Source: Microbacterium aerolatum (GTDB lineage: Bacteria; Actinomycetota; Actinomycetes; Actinomycetales; Microbacteriaceae). From it: a stretch of DNA of 64,000 nucleotides. Shown here piece by piece: positions 23,896-32,792 of the stretch. The notes below the pieces were generated by a model that had not been told where the DNA came from, made no database searches, and saw only the letters and a list, made by a program, of their open reading frames with translations. The position numbers and the translations under genes are program-made. The DNA lies in assembly GCF_007988825.1 (NCBI RefSeq), contig NZ_BJUW01000007.1:62001-126000 (forward strand), written 5' to 3'. Positions within the stretch are counted from its first letter, which is position 1, and each line of letters starts with the position of its first letter.

Positions 23896-24867
23896 GTGGG
23901 CCAACGTCGACGACTAACGTGCTTTGCGCTACTCGCCTTCCACCCTCGTCCCGAGCAGAGAAGGAAACGGATTCACGTCGAGCATGTCGGGGAGAGTGGC
24001 GAGTGTGAAAACACGTCCGTCTGTATCGCGGATGACGGGTCCGAGGGTGTCGTTCACGCGGGTCCAGCCAAGGCCAGCAAGGACAGCAAGGAGTGGAACC
24101 CCACCCTGCGCAGCGCGTCCAGCCCTGCTTCCGGCTTCCTGAGGCAACGGGCTGCGCTGAAGTACTGCGCCGCGTTCCTTCGAGAGATCCGGTCGCAGCA
24201 GGAGACGTTGGCGACCTTCCCGCAGCGCCGACTTGACGCGTATCTGACCGATTCGCCGAGCCAACGCGACGCGCTGGCACCATTCACTCGCTGGCTGCGA
24301 AAGCACCGGCTGAGCACCGTTCGGGTCGAGTTCCGATCCCATCGTCTCGAAGGCCGAGACTACGCCTCCGACCACCGATGGCAAATGGCCCGCAGGTTCC
24401 TCTCCGCTGCCGACATGGACCCGAAGACCCGAGCCGCGGGCCTCCTCGTGCTGCTCTACGGGATCCAGCTGACCCGCATCGTCACGATCACACGGGCACA
24501 GGTCGATACGAACTCGCGGCCCGTAACGCTCACCGTCGGGGCCGAGCCGATCGAACTCCCTGAAATCCTCGGGAATGCGATGGTCAACCTCGTCGCCGCA
24601 TCCGCGAGGCATCCCGAGGGATGGCTCTTCCCCGGTCGGAACCCTGGCAAACACCTCACCCCAGGCCCGCTGAGCCGCCGTCTTCGCGCCGAAGGCCTGC
24701 TCACCGGAAGCGCCCGCACAACAGCGCTCATCGAGCTCACCCGGCAAATGCATCCCCGGATCGTCTCGGATCTCCTCGGCATCACGACCGCGTCCGCTGC
24801 CGCATGGTCGCGTCTCGCCGGCGGTGAGTGGTCCGACTATCCGGCACTCCGTTCCACCCATGCCTGA
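23896..24867 (+). pseudogene. Decayed site-specific recombinase-like gene
   Basis: From about 24120 the frame reads like the C-terminal part of an actinobacterial tyrosine-recombinase-like protein: SQRDALAPFTRWLRKHRLS, AAGLLVLLYGIQLTRIVTITRAQV, TVGAEPIELPEILG and GLLTGSARTTALIELTRQMHPRIVSDLLGI. The N-terminal portion before 24120 does not fit the family, and a real start is not visible. The usual catalytic RHRY set is not clear, so the enzyme is probably broken or a non-catalytic relative. It lies at the edge of the metal-resistance operon, where a recombinase would be expected. Confidence 0.6.
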
Positions 24868-24874
24868 CCGAGCA

Positions 24875-25186
24875 TCACACCTCGGAGCCTTGGCCCGATA
24901 TCGCTACACGCAGCTGGTCGACGGTTGGCGACCCGGCGAGCCCCGCTGGGGTGCGGAACACCCTGCAAGCGAGCCCGACAGTGGCGTGCTCGTCAGCGAA
25001 GGGGTCCACACCGTCGACGAGCACGGTCGGGGACCCGTGGAACCCAAGTCGCACCGCGTCCTCAGCGGTCTCGACTCGCTGATGCGTGATCCGGACATCT
25101 GATCGGCCATCGACGACCTGAGCGAGCCGCTGGTCGAGCGCCTCCCAGTTGGGGCAGCCGTCGAAGTACTGCAGGGTGATCTCCAT
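24875..25186 (-). CDS. Thioredoxin-fold protein linked to metal resistance
   Basis: A 103-residue protein beginning MEITLQYFDGCPNW, with one cysteine where thioredoxins have CxxC, and a later HGSPTVLVDGVDPF with the cis-proline. Small proteins of this type accompany mercury and cadmium resistance genes in actinobacteria. It is the last gene of the lspA-cadD-ATPase-cmtR operon, 11 bp after lspA. A redox or metal-binding role is inference. Confidence 0.8.
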   Translation of the reverse strand: MEITLQYFDGCPNWEALDQRLAQVVDGRSDVRITHQRVETAEDAVRLGFHGSPTVLVDGVDPFADEHATVGLACRVFRTPAGLAGSPTVDQLRVAISGQGSEV

Positions 25187-25197
25187 GGTTGGTCCTC

Positions 25198-25722
25198 TCA
25201 GTTCTCGGCGCTGCGGAGCATCAGGAGCGCTCCGGCGATCGCGGCGATGACGATGACGATGTCGGCGACGTTCCCGATGAACCAGTTGCCGTAGGCGAGG
25301 AAGTCCACGACGTGCCCCTGCGCGAATCCTGGTTGGCGGAAAAGCCGGTCGCCGGCGTGCGAGGCTGCGGCCCCGCCGAGCGCACCGATCACGATCGCCC
25401 ATCCGGGGCGTCGGACTCGGAAGGCGAACACGATCGCGGTGAACGTGGCCGCGACGGCGATGAGAGCGAACACCCAGGTGGAGCCCTCGCCGAAGGAGAA
25501 TGCCGCGCCGGGGTTGTAGGCGAGTTGCAGGCCGAGCAGGTCGCCGATCAGCGGGATGCGCTCGTGCTCCGACAGAGTGGCCTCGGCCCATGCCTTCGTC
25601 CCCTGATCGATGAAGACGACGACCACGGCGATCAGGAGTGCCCAGGCAGTGAGCCGCCAGCGCCCCCTCTGCGGCCGCTGTTCCGATGCCGACTCAACGT
25701 CTGCGTTCGTGTCCGGAGTCAT
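25198..25722 (-). CDS. lspA: Lipoprotein signal peptidase (signal peptidase II)
   Basis: The 174-residue protein has four membrane helices and LspA motifs: the NPGAAFSFGEG loop, GDRL with the first catalytic aspartate, VVDFLAYGNW, and NVAD with the second. It removes signal peptides from lipid-modified prolipoproteins. The usual GNxxDR is replaced by ASHAGDR, a common variation. Location inside a cadmium-type resistance operon, overlapping cadD by four bases (ATGA), marks it as an accessory copy; lspA genes are known passengers of metal-resistance operons. Confidence 0.92.
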   Translation of the reverse strand: MTPDTNADVESASEQRPQRGRWRLTAWALLIAVVVVFIDQGTKAWAEATLSEHERIPLIGDLLGLQLAYNPGAAFSFGEGSTWVFALIAVAATFTAIVFAFRVRRPGWAIVIGALGGAAASHAGDRLFRQPGFAQGHVVDFLAYGNWFIGNVADIVIVIAAIAGALLMLRSAEN

Positions 25723-26330
25723 GCGAGGACCTCGAAGAGACGGACGATGACGCCGGACTCGATCAGGATGAACAGGCCCAGGCCGATGAACACGACCGGG
25801 ACGAGCCAGTGCTCGACGCGCTCGAGCGTCTCGGTGACCGCCTTGTGCGTGCCGATCAGGCGTCCGGCGGCACACCAGACGGCGACGAGGATCAGGAACA
25901 CGACGATCATGATCACGACGTCGCCGGGAGTGCTGGTGCGGAAGATCGGCGTGTAGAGGGAGATGTTGTCCGCCCCGTTGGCGATCGTGATCCCCGCGAC
26001 GCCCCACAGGCCTACTGCGCTGATCTTGTCGTCGTCGTCGTCATCATCGTCGCCGTTGCGGCGCAGGCCGCGCACTAGGGTCCAGATGCCGATGCCGAGC
26101 GGGATGAGACCGAGGAAGCCCACCCATTCGTCCGGGACGATCGTGAGACCGAGCGCGGCGATCACGCTGATCACGACGAGGGTGATGAACCCGAGATACT
26201 GGCCAGCAATGATCTGCCACGGCCGTGGCTTCCCCCGGCTGGAGGCAAGGAACAGCACCGTGAGCACGACGATGTCGTCGATGTTGGTCGCAGCGAACAG
26301 GCCGATCGCTGAGCCGATGGTCGCGAGCAT
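25719..26330 (-). CDS. cadD: CadD-family cadmium resistance transporter
   Basis: The 203-residue protein has five or six helices with TNIDDIVVLTVLFL near the start and ANGADNISLYTPIF in the middle, the conserved acidic motifs of the CadD family. These proteins give cadmium resistance by sequestration or efflux at the membrane. An unusual run of eight aspartates (NGDDDDDDDDK) lies in the loop after helix three and could bind cations. The ATG overlaps the upstream ATPase stop by one base; its own stop overlaps lspA. Confidence 0.85.
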   Translation of the reverse strand: MLATIGSAIGLFAATNIDDIVVLTVLFLASSRGKPRPWQIIAGQYLGFITLVVISVIAALGLTIVPDEWVGFLGLIPLGIGIWTLVRGLRRNGDDDDDDDDKISAVGLWGVAGITIANGADNISLYTPIFRTSTPGDVVIMIVVFLILVAVWCAAGRLIGTHKAVTETLERVEHWLVPVVFIGLGLFILIESGVIVRLFEVLA

Positions 26331-28243
26331 CAGCTCGCCAACCGTGGTGTGCGGGTGCGTGCGGCGCGCAGGCCGTTGAGGATCACGATGACCTCCGCGA
26401 CCTCGTGGACCAGGACGACAGCCGCAAGTCCCAGCACACCGAACAGCGCCAGCGGGAGCAGTGCGGTGATGATCAGCAGCGACAGGATGATGTTCTGGTT
26501 GATGATCCGCCGGCCCCGCCGGGCGTGGTCGAACGCCCGCGGGATGAGACGCAGGTCATGGCCGGTGAAGGCCACGTCCGCGGACTCGATCGCTGCATCG
26601 GAGCCGGTCGCCCCCATCGCGATGCCGATGTCCGCGGACGCCAGGGCCGGGGCGTCGTTGATGCCGTCGCCGATCATCGCGACCGATCCCGCCTTCGACA
26701 ACTCGCCGATCGCGGCCGCCTTGTCCTCGGGACGCAGCTCCGCGCGCACGTCACCGATCCCCGCCTGCGCAGCCAGCGCACGCGCAGTGCGGGCGTTGTC
26801 CCCGGTGAGCATCGTCACGCCGATACCCTGATCCGCGAGCGTGCGGACGACTTCGGGGACTTCGGGGCGCAGCTCGTCGCGGACACCGATCGCGGCGACC
26901 GCCACTCCACCGCGGTGGACGATCACGACGGTCATGCCCTGTTCCTCAAGAAGCGCGACCCGGTCGCCGAGCTCGCCGGCGTCGAGCCAGCGGGGGCTGC
27001 CGACGGTGATCGTCACGCCGTCGACGGTGCCTTCGATGCCGTGTCCGGCCTGCTCGGTCACGTCCGCGGCCGCGGGAACGCCCGGGGCGGCGGCGGTGAT
27101 CGCGGAGGCGAGGGGGTGCGTGCTGTGCTGCTCCAGCGCCGCCGCCCAGGCCAGTGCCTGCGTCTCGGTCACGCCGTCCGCGGTGAGGACGGCGGTGACC
27201 GCGGGCTCGTTGCGGGTGAGGGTGCCGGTCTTGTCGACCGCGACGTGCCGGACCGTTCCGAAGCGCTCGAACACCGCGCCGGATTTGATGATCACGCCGA
27301 ACTTGCTCGCCGCGCCGATCGCGGCGACGACCGTCAGCGGCACAGAGATCGCCAGCGCGCACGGAGAGGCGGCGACCAGCACGACGAGCGCGCGGGTGAT
27401 CCATACCTCCGGGTCGCCCAGCAGCGACCCGATGATCGCGACGAGGGCGGCGAGGATCAGCACACCCGGGACCAGCGGCCGCGCGATCCGGTCGGCGAGA
27501 CGCGCCCGCTCGCCCTTCTCGGTCTGCGCCTGCTCCACCAGCTCGACGATCGTGGTGAGCGAGTTGTCGGTGCCCGCCGCGGTCGTCTCGACCTCCAGCG
27601 CGCCGGCGCTGTTGATCGCGCCGGCCGACACCGCAGCGCCGGGCTCGACCTCAACCGGGATCGACTCTCCGGTGATCGCCGAGGTGTCCAGGCTGGAACG
27701 CCCCGCCCGGACGATCCCGTCGGTCGCGATCCGCTCACCCGGACGGACCACCATGACCTGGCCGACCGTCAGCTCTTTCGCCTGAACCTGCACGGACACC
27801 CCGTCGCGCAGCACTGTCGCCGTCTCCGGCACGAGCTTCAGCAGCGCCCGCAGTCCGCCACGGGCGCGGTCCATCGCCTTGTCCTCGAGGGCCTCTGCGA
27901 TTGAGTACAGGAACGCCAGCGCCGCGGCCTCTTCGACGTAGCCGAGGATGACCGCGCCGATCGCGCTGATCGTCATCAGCAGCCCGATGCCGAGTTTGCC
28001 CTTGAACAGCTTGCGAATCGCGCCGGGCGTGAACGTCGACGCGCCCAGCAACAGGCCGGCCCAGAACAGCATGAGCGCCGGGATCTCGAGAACGGACCAC
28101 TCGAAGACCAGACCTGTCAGGAACGCGACACCGGAGAAGACCGGCACCATGATCCCGCGGTCCTTCCACCAGGGCCGCTCCACCTCTTCGGGCTCATCCG
28201 CCGCAACGGCAGGCTCGTGCTCGCAGCCACACGCCGCACTCAC
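26330..28243 (-). CDS. P1B-type heavy-metal ATPase, SPC subtype
   Basis: This 637-residue efflux ATPase has the actuator motif TGES, the phosphorylation motif DKTGTLT, the HP motif in STHPLASA, and TGDN plus GDGINDAPAL in the catalytic domain. The metal-site helix reads ASPCALAI (SPC, not CPC), and the last helices contain LVHEVAEV. SPC with HE marks the P1B-4 group, which moves Co2+ and often Cd2+ or Zn2+. The N-terminus has a CGCEHE cysteine cluster, not a full HMA domain. GTG at 28243 overlaps the cmtR-like stop (GTGA). Confidence 0.92.
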   Translation of the reverse strand: MSAACGCEHEPAVAADEPEEVERPWWKDRGIMVPVFSGVAFLTGLVFEWSVLEIPALMLFWAGLLLGASTFTPGAIRKLFKGKLGIGLLMTISAIGAVILGYVEEAAALAFLYSIAEALEDKAMDRARGGLRALLKLVPETATVLRDGVSVQVQAKELTVGQVMVVRPGERIATDGIVRAGRSSLDTSAITGESIPVEVEPGAAVSAGAINSAGALEVETTAAGTDNSLTTIVELVEQAQTEKGERARLADRIARPLVPGVLILAALVAIIGSLLGDPEVWITRALVVLVAASPCALAISVPLTVVAAIGAASKFGVIIKSGAVFERFGTVRHVAVDKTGTLTRNEPAVTAVLTADGVTETQALAWAAALEQHSTHPLASAITAAAPGVPAAADVTEQAGHGIEGTVDGVTITVGSPRWLDAGELGDRVALLEEQGMTVVIVHRGGVAVAAIGVRDELRPEVPEVVRTLADQGIGVTMLTGDNARTARALAAQAGIGDVRAELRPEDKAAAIGELSKAGSVAMIGDGINDAPALASADIGIAMGATGSDAAIESADVAFTGHDLRLIPRAFDHARRGRRIINQNIILSLLIITALLPLALFGVLGLAAVVLVHEVAEVIVILNGLRAARTRTPRLAS

Positions 28244-28599
28244 GCGTCCGCCCCTGTACCGCAGCAGCCCGGCACCGTGCACGACGAGTCCACACACGGC
28301 GCGTGCTCATCGACCGCCAGCGTCACATCCACGAGCGCGACGAGCGCAGCCGCAAGATGCGGGTCAGCGATCTCGTAGCGCGTCTGGCGACCCTCAGGCT
28401 CGGCGACCACGATCCCGCAGTCACGCAGGCACGTCAGGTGGTTCGAGACGTTCGAGCGGGTCAGCTCCAGCTCGCGCGAGAGCACGGCCGGATAGCTCGG
28501 GGCGTTCAGCAGAGTCATCAAGATCCGGGAGCGCGTCGGGTCCGCCATGGCCCGGCCGAGCCGGTTCATGACGTCGAGGCGCGAAGCAATAGTCAGCAT
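28240..28599 (-). CDS. cmtR: ArsR/SmtB-family metal repressor, CmtR-like
   Basis: The 119-residue winged-helix protein has MADPTRSRILMTLL and the recognition helix LTRSNVSNHLTCLRDCG. Those two cysteines in the recognition helix plus a C-terminal cysteine (APCVDSSC) are the Cd/Pb ligands of mycobacterial CmtR. Binding metal should release the operator. ATG at 28599 gives the typical CmtR start; ten upstream codons are open. It leads an operon of overlapping genes: ATPase, cadD, lspA and the thioredoxin-fold gene. Confidence 0.9.
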   Translation of the reverse strand: MLTIASRLDVMNRLGRAMADPTRSRILMTLLNAPSYPAVLSRELELTRSNVSNHLTCLRDCGIVVAEPEGRQTRYEIADPHLAAALVALVDVTLAVDEHAPCVDSSCTVPGCCGTGADA

Positions 28600-28621
28600 G
28601 TACTGAACTATACAGCAAGCG

Positions 28622-28643
28622 CTGATCAATCATTGGTGATCAG
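28622..28643. promoter_or_regulatory. Inverted repeat upstream of the cmtR-like gene
   Basis: CTGATCA-N8-TGATCAG lies 23-44 bp upstream of the cmtR-like ATG, in the right place for an ArsR-family operator over the promoter of the metal operon. The arms are perfect over 7 bp. Confidence 0.55.
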
Positions 28644-28657
28644 TTCCCCACCATTCA

Positions 28658-29737
28658 TTGGGAGAAGAGTCGGAAGCCGCTGAATACGCAACTCAGCAAC
28701 AGTCGGCGCTACCAGTAGAGGTCCTGGACCGATTCACGCACGAGCTGGACGTGTACTCGATCGACGAAGCATTCCTGTCGGTGGATCGTCGCACCGCGGC
28801 GGACGTGGAGGCCATGACGCGCGTCGGCCGCGATATCAGAGACACGCTGCGCCGCCTCATCGGCGTACCGGTGTGCGTCGGGATCGCGCCGACGCGCACG
28901 CTGGCGAAGCTCGCGAATCGGACGGCCAAGAAGATCGATGTGTTCGACGGCGTGTGCGTCTGGCCGGCGACCCGACCGGACTGGCGACAGCGGCTCATGG
29001 AGGCGTTGCCTGTCTCGGAGGTCTGGGGCATCGCCGGCCGCCTGGAGCGGCGGCTGAACGGGTACGGGGTCCGCTCGATCTGGGACCTGGCGACGGTCGA
29101 TCCGGTACAGGTGCGGAAATGGTTCAACGTCGTGGTGATGCGCACGGCCCTGGAGCTGCGCGGAGTCGCATGCATCGGCCCGGAAGAGGATCGAACGGGC
29201 AAGAAGGATCAGCTCATCGTGTCGCGATCGTTCTCGGAGAAAGTCACGACACGAGACGGCATCCGTCAGGCACTATCGGTCTATGCACAGCAGGCCGCCG
29301 CGCGCCTGGTACGGCACTCGCAGGTCGCCCGCAGCGTCGACGCCTTCGCGGGCACGAGCCACTGGACCGAGCAGAAGCACTATCCGAGCGTGCGGGTCCG
29401 CCTCCCGTTCCCCACGGCCGATCCTGTCGAGCTGACGCGCGCAGCTCATCAACTGCTCAACCAGATCGAGGACGGCACGCGCTACGCGCGCGCTGGACTC
29501 ATGCTCACGGATCTCCTACCGGCCGGCGTGCATCTGCCGCTGGAGCCGTTTCGACAGCCACACGAGGACGCCGGGATAGCGGCGCTCGTCGACGGCGTGC
29601 AGAAGAAGGCCGGCAAGGATGCACTGGGGCTCGGCTACGGCGGGTTCCGGCCCGGGCCGTCCTGGCAGATGAAGCGGGGGATGCTGACGCCGCGCGCGAC
29701 GACGCACTGGGCCGAGCTGGCACGAGTACGAGCGTGA
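28658..29737 (+). pseudogene. 5'-truncated Y-family DNA polymerase (UmuC/ImuB-type)
   Basis: The readable protein starts properly at ELDVYSIDEAFLSV, the second catalytic motif of Y-family polymerases. It continues through the thumb and little-finger domains (PTRTLAKLANRTAK, SVRVRLPFPTADPVEL) to a normal C-terminus. The first 90 or so residues, including the catalytic DxNxFYASCE block, are missing. The preceding 20 codons do not fit the family. The break lies next to the cmtR-like operon, so insertion or deletion there removed the gene front. Catalysis is not expected. Confidence 0.85.
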
Positions 29738-30017
29738 GATTCCTGAAGGCGGCATTCGTGATCCTCGTCGGCAAGATCGACCACGGCTTGGCAATGGGAG
29801 CTCTTGATCTGCATCGCGTCATGGGCAACGTGGATCCGCGCTCCGTAGGCTCACCGGGACACGTTCGCAGACGTGACAAGTACTCGCGCCGCCAACGCCG
29901 TGACTTCAGGCCACAGGTTCGGTCCTTCGAGCATCGAAACCTGTCGGCGTCAGCGCATGCCAGGCCCCGAGGCCTTCCCACCTCAAGTCTGGCGAGAAGT
30001 TGGGGTCAGTCTCCGCT
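29738..30017. other. Intergenic stretch with direct repeat
   Basis: No supported gene. Contains copy 1 of the 43-bp repeat (29930-29972). The remainder has no hairpin or family feature I can identify. Confidence 0.4.
29930..29972 (+). repeat. 43-bp direct repeat, copy 1
   Basis: Contains AGCATCGAAACCTGTCGGCG, then CAGCGCATGCCAGG. It matches 31228-31270 in the same orientation at about 38 of 43 bases. The two copies bracket the AI-2E-type transporter gene. Confidence 0.75.
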
Positions 30018-31172
30018 TCAGCTGTTTGCAGGTTGTTTCGGCCGAGCCCAGCGTGCGGGGAGCTGCGGTCCGTCCCAGACCTTGATCACGCCCCACAGGG
30101 CGGCGGTGATCGGCACGGCGAGAACGGCCCCCACGATTCCGCCGAGCACTGTTCCGACTGTCAGCGCGACGAGAATCACAAACGCGTGCAGCCGCATCGA
30201 TCGTCCCATCAGGAAGGGCTGTAGGAAATTGCCCTCCAGCTGATTGACGAGAACGACGATGCCGACCACGATGAGGGCGTTCACCCAGCCATTGGCCACC
30301 AGCGCTACGAGCGCGGCGAGGATTCCGGCGACGGTCGCACCGACGATGGGGATGAACGCGAGGAGGAAGACCAGAACAGCGAGAGGGATGGCGAGGGGAA
30401 CCTGCAGGATGAGCAGGCCGATGAGGATCCCGACGGCATCGACTGCCGCGACGGTTGCGGTGCCGCGGACGTAAGAGCCGAGGGTGCTCACGGTCTTGTC
30501 CCCTACGCGGCGGGCTCGCACGTAGTTCTGACCGTGGAACGGGCGCAGCAGGAACTCCCACATCTGCGGTCCGTCCTTCAGGAAGAAGAACAGGACCGTC
30601 ACCATCAGCACGAGGCCGGTGACGAAGCTGGCGACTGCACCGACACCGGCGATGGCACCTGAGCCGAACTGAGCGCTGGTCAGGAACCCGACGAGCGTGT
30701 CGACCCACTCGTCGATCTGGTCGGGCTGGAGGAAATCGATCGGCAGAGTCTGCAGCCAAGCGAGTAGATGCTGGAAGCCTTCCTCCGCCTGGGAGTACAG
30801 CTCGTCCCACTGATCCCGAACCGCCCACACAATCAGCCAACCAAGCGCCCCCAAGATCACGAGAATCCCGAGAAGCGTGGTCACCGTCGCCAGGAGCGAC
30901 GGCACCCCGCGCTGTCGCATCCAACTCATCACGGGATTGAATGCGCACGCCAAGATCAGCGCGATCATGAGAGGAATCGTGACGAGCGTAAGCTGCTGAA
31001 ACGCAAAGATGATCGCGACTGCGACGATGACCACGACGATGATCTGGATCGCGCGAATGGCGAGCTTGCCGAAACTGTCGGTCCAAAGGCTCCACGGCGC
31101 CCGAGTCGCTTTCAGTTCGACATCCTGCGACTCGAGTCGTACTCGCTGTGGGTCGTTTCGGAACAGTCCCAT
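30018..31172 (-). CDS. AI-2E family transporter (PF01594-type permease)
   Basis: The roughly 384-residue membrane protein has seven or eight helices and the family's signatures: RGVPSLLATVTTLL, a middle region with FLKDGPQMWEFLL, and the conserved PIVGATVAGILAALVAL. A final NQLEGNFLQPFLMGRSMRLH sequence follows. Family members are proposed exporters of the AI-2 signal or Na+/H+ antiporters; the substrate here is unknown. Start at ATG 31172 is a choice among several in-frame codons (31193, 31232). It lies between two 43-bp direct repeats. Confidence 0.87.
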   Translation of the reverse strand: MGLFRNDPQRVRLESQDVELKATRAPWSLWTDSFGKLAIRAIQIIVVVIVAVAIIFAFQQLTLVTIPLMIALILACAFNPVMSWMRQRGVPSLLATVTTLLGILVILGALGWLIVWAVRDQWDELYSQAEEGFQHLLAWLQTLPIDFLQPDQIDEWVDTLVGFLTSAQFGSGAIAGVGAVASFVTGLVLMVTVLFFFLKDGPQMWEFLLRPFHGQNYVRARRVGDKTVSTLGSYVRGTATVAAVDAVGILIGLLILQVPLAIPLAVLVFLLAFIPIVGATVAGILAALVALVANGWVNALIVVGIVVLVNQLEGNFLQPFLMGRSMRLHAFVILVALTVGTVLGGIVGAVLAVPITAALWGVIKVWDGPQLPARWARPKQPANS

Positions 31173-31227
31173 GCGCTTCAGACTAACGGCCATCAGGACA
31201 TACGGGAGATGCAGCCTTTCTGTACCA

Positions 31228-31270
31228 AGCATCGAAACCTATCGGCGTCAGCGCAGGCCAGGTCCAGAGG
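31228..31270 (+). repeat. 43-bp direct repeat, copy 2
   Basis: Partner of 29930-29972, with AGCATCGAAACCTATCGGCG at its left end. It overlaps the last codons of the coiled-coil gene at 31248. Confidence 0.75.
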
Positions 31271-32525
31271 TTGGTGTCGCCCCCGGCGCCCGGTAAGGCG
31301 CGGCCGGGTCCGCAACCTCCCCGTAGCGTGCGAGTATCTCGTCGACCCGTTGCAGCGTATGCTCCTTCACTTCGGTGAGTTTCGCATTGACGACGGGCGT
31401 GACCTCCTTCTCCAGTCGCACTCGCAGTTCTTGGTCGATGTCATACGGTTTGAGCCCTTGGGCCACCCTGGCGATCGAATCCATTTGGATCTCTTCTCTG
31501 AGTGCTGCACGTCGCCGCAGCTTCAGGTGCTCGTAAATCTGCGGACGCTGCGCGTGGACGTTCTGGAGATCTTGCTCGTGTTGTTTTCGCAGCGCCTCAA
31601 GTTCCCGTTTCCGCATCCGCTTCAATGCGGTCAGATACCGCTGCGACGTGAGCTCGGCTGACTCGTCTTGAGGATCTCGGTTCTCCACCGACTGTTGCAG
31701 GTAGTGCGCGGCGGGTAGCGGACCGTTCATCAGGTCGCGTCGCAGCTCTCTGACTGCGCGCGGAATGCGCAGGTGTCCTTTCTGCTCGAGCTCCGTAGCG
31801 ATCACGGCAAGTTCCTCAACGGAGCGTTCTCGCCGAAAGTACGTGTCGGCTGCAGCGTCGTTGGCCCGCCGATCGGCCGCGTACACGCGATGGATGCTGC
31901 GGGGCGGAAGCCCTGCTCTCTTGAGTCGGCTGCGCAGTCGGGATGCTTCCCGGCCGCGGGCGCGTTGCTCCTCCAGGTGGCGCTCATACCACCGGCGATA
32001 TGCGTCGGGTCGCTGTTGCCGACGCTCTACTGCGGCGGATCGTTGGCGTTCACGGATCGCTTCGGCGTTCGCGTCACGGTACCGTTGGGCTGCCGCCGCT
32101 TGGTTCTGCCGTGCGCGCTCTGGGTGTCGTTCACGGTATCGACGCTGATACTCACGAACTTTGTCCGGGTACTCCTCCCGGAAACGCCGACTGCGCTCGC
32201 GGGCCGCCTCCGGATCTCTCTCCCGCATGAGCCGGCTGTGCGCGTTGTGCGCGAGGCGCCGGAGTTCGCGCGAGCGTCGGCGCTCTCGGGCACGACGCTG
32301 TGCCTCGCGATCGCGTTCGGGATTCGCTTCCCGGGTTTCTTTTCGGTTACGCGCGATCTGTTCTCGGTTGGCGTACCGCCATGCCCGTCTCTGCTCATCG
32401 ATCTTCTCGGCGTGTGCTTCGCGATATTGTTTGCCCCATGCGGCCACCCGCTCAGAATTGGCTTCTCGCCACGCCTTAGCCCGAGCTCTCGCCCGAGCGA
32501 TCGCTTCTTCGCTCTTCGCGGCCAT
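31248..32525 (-). CDS. Arginine-rich coiled-coil protein of the mobile element
   Basis: The 425-residue protein is extremely charged. The first ~190 residues repeat REANPER/REEYPDKVREYQRRYRERHPERA-like units of about 13-20 residues rich in Arg, Glu and Ala. A middle segment (GLPPRSIHRVYAADRRANDAAAD) and long coiled-coil helices follow. Similar repeat-rich proteins lie beside relaxase genes on actinobacterial plasmids. DNA binding or a structural part in the relaxosome is inference. It follows the 86-residue gene by six bases, within the relaxase operon. Confidence 0.75.
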   Translation of the reverse strand: MAAKSEEAIARARARAKAWREANSERVAAWGKQYREAHAEKIDEQRRAWRYANREQIARNRKETREANPERDREAQRRARERRRSRELRRLAHNAHSRLMRERDPEAARERSRRFREEYPDKVREYQRRYRERHPERARQNQAAAAQRYRDANAEAIRERQRSAAVERRQQRPDAYRRWYERHLEEQRARGREASRLRSRLKRAGLPPRSIHRVYAADRRANDAAADTYFRRERSVEELAVIATELEQKGHLRIPRAVRELRRDLMNGPLPAAHYLQQSVENRDPQDESAELTSQRYLTALKRMRKRELEALRKQHEQDLQNVHAQRPQIYEHLKLRRRAALREEIQMDSIARVAQGLKPYDIDQELRVRLEKEVTPVVNAKLTEVKEHTLQRVDEILARYGEVADPAAPYRAPGATPTSGPGLR

Positions 32526-32531
32526 GGTGCA

Positions 32532-32792
32532 TCAGTCCGGGTTATCCGCGTCCGGGACCTTGGAGTAGACCAGCGCGGTCAACGCTTCGCGGTGGGCTGT
32601 TGGATCCACGACGGTGCGGCCGATGAGATCTCGGAGTTCGGCGGAGGCGTCGCCAGGCGAGGTCTCGTCGAGGCACCAGTCGATGTCGTCGTCGAGCTTG
32701 TACTCCGGGGCATCGGCGGGGAGCCCCGGGTAGTACATGATCGCGATGGTTGCGACTCTCTGCAGGAGCAGGTCTGCGTCGTCCAGTTTCAT
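32532..32792 (-). CDS. Small acidic protein of the relaxase operon
   Basis: An acidic 86-residue protein (KLDDADLLLQRVATIAIMYYPGLP, EYKLDDDIDWCLDETSPGDA). Its ATG overlaps the relaxase stop by one base, giving coupled translation. No family recognised. Small acidic proteins near relaxases can be accessory or anti-restriction factors, but nothing here decides that. Confidence 0.72.
   Translation of the reverse strand: MKLDDADLLLQRVATIAIMYYPGLPADAPEYKLDDDIDWCLDETSPGDASAELRDLIGRTVVDPTAHREALTALVYSKVPDADNPD

Noticed and set aside
23929..24110. A minus-strand segment that reads somewhat like protein (GWTRVNDTLGPVIRD)
   Set aside because: No start or family could be found, and it overlaps the recombinase remnant; may be a fragment but cannot be supported.
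26405..27904. A plus-strand frame of about 500 codons opposite the metal ATPase
   Set aside because: Antisense shadow; repeated Arg/Asp/Gly composition.
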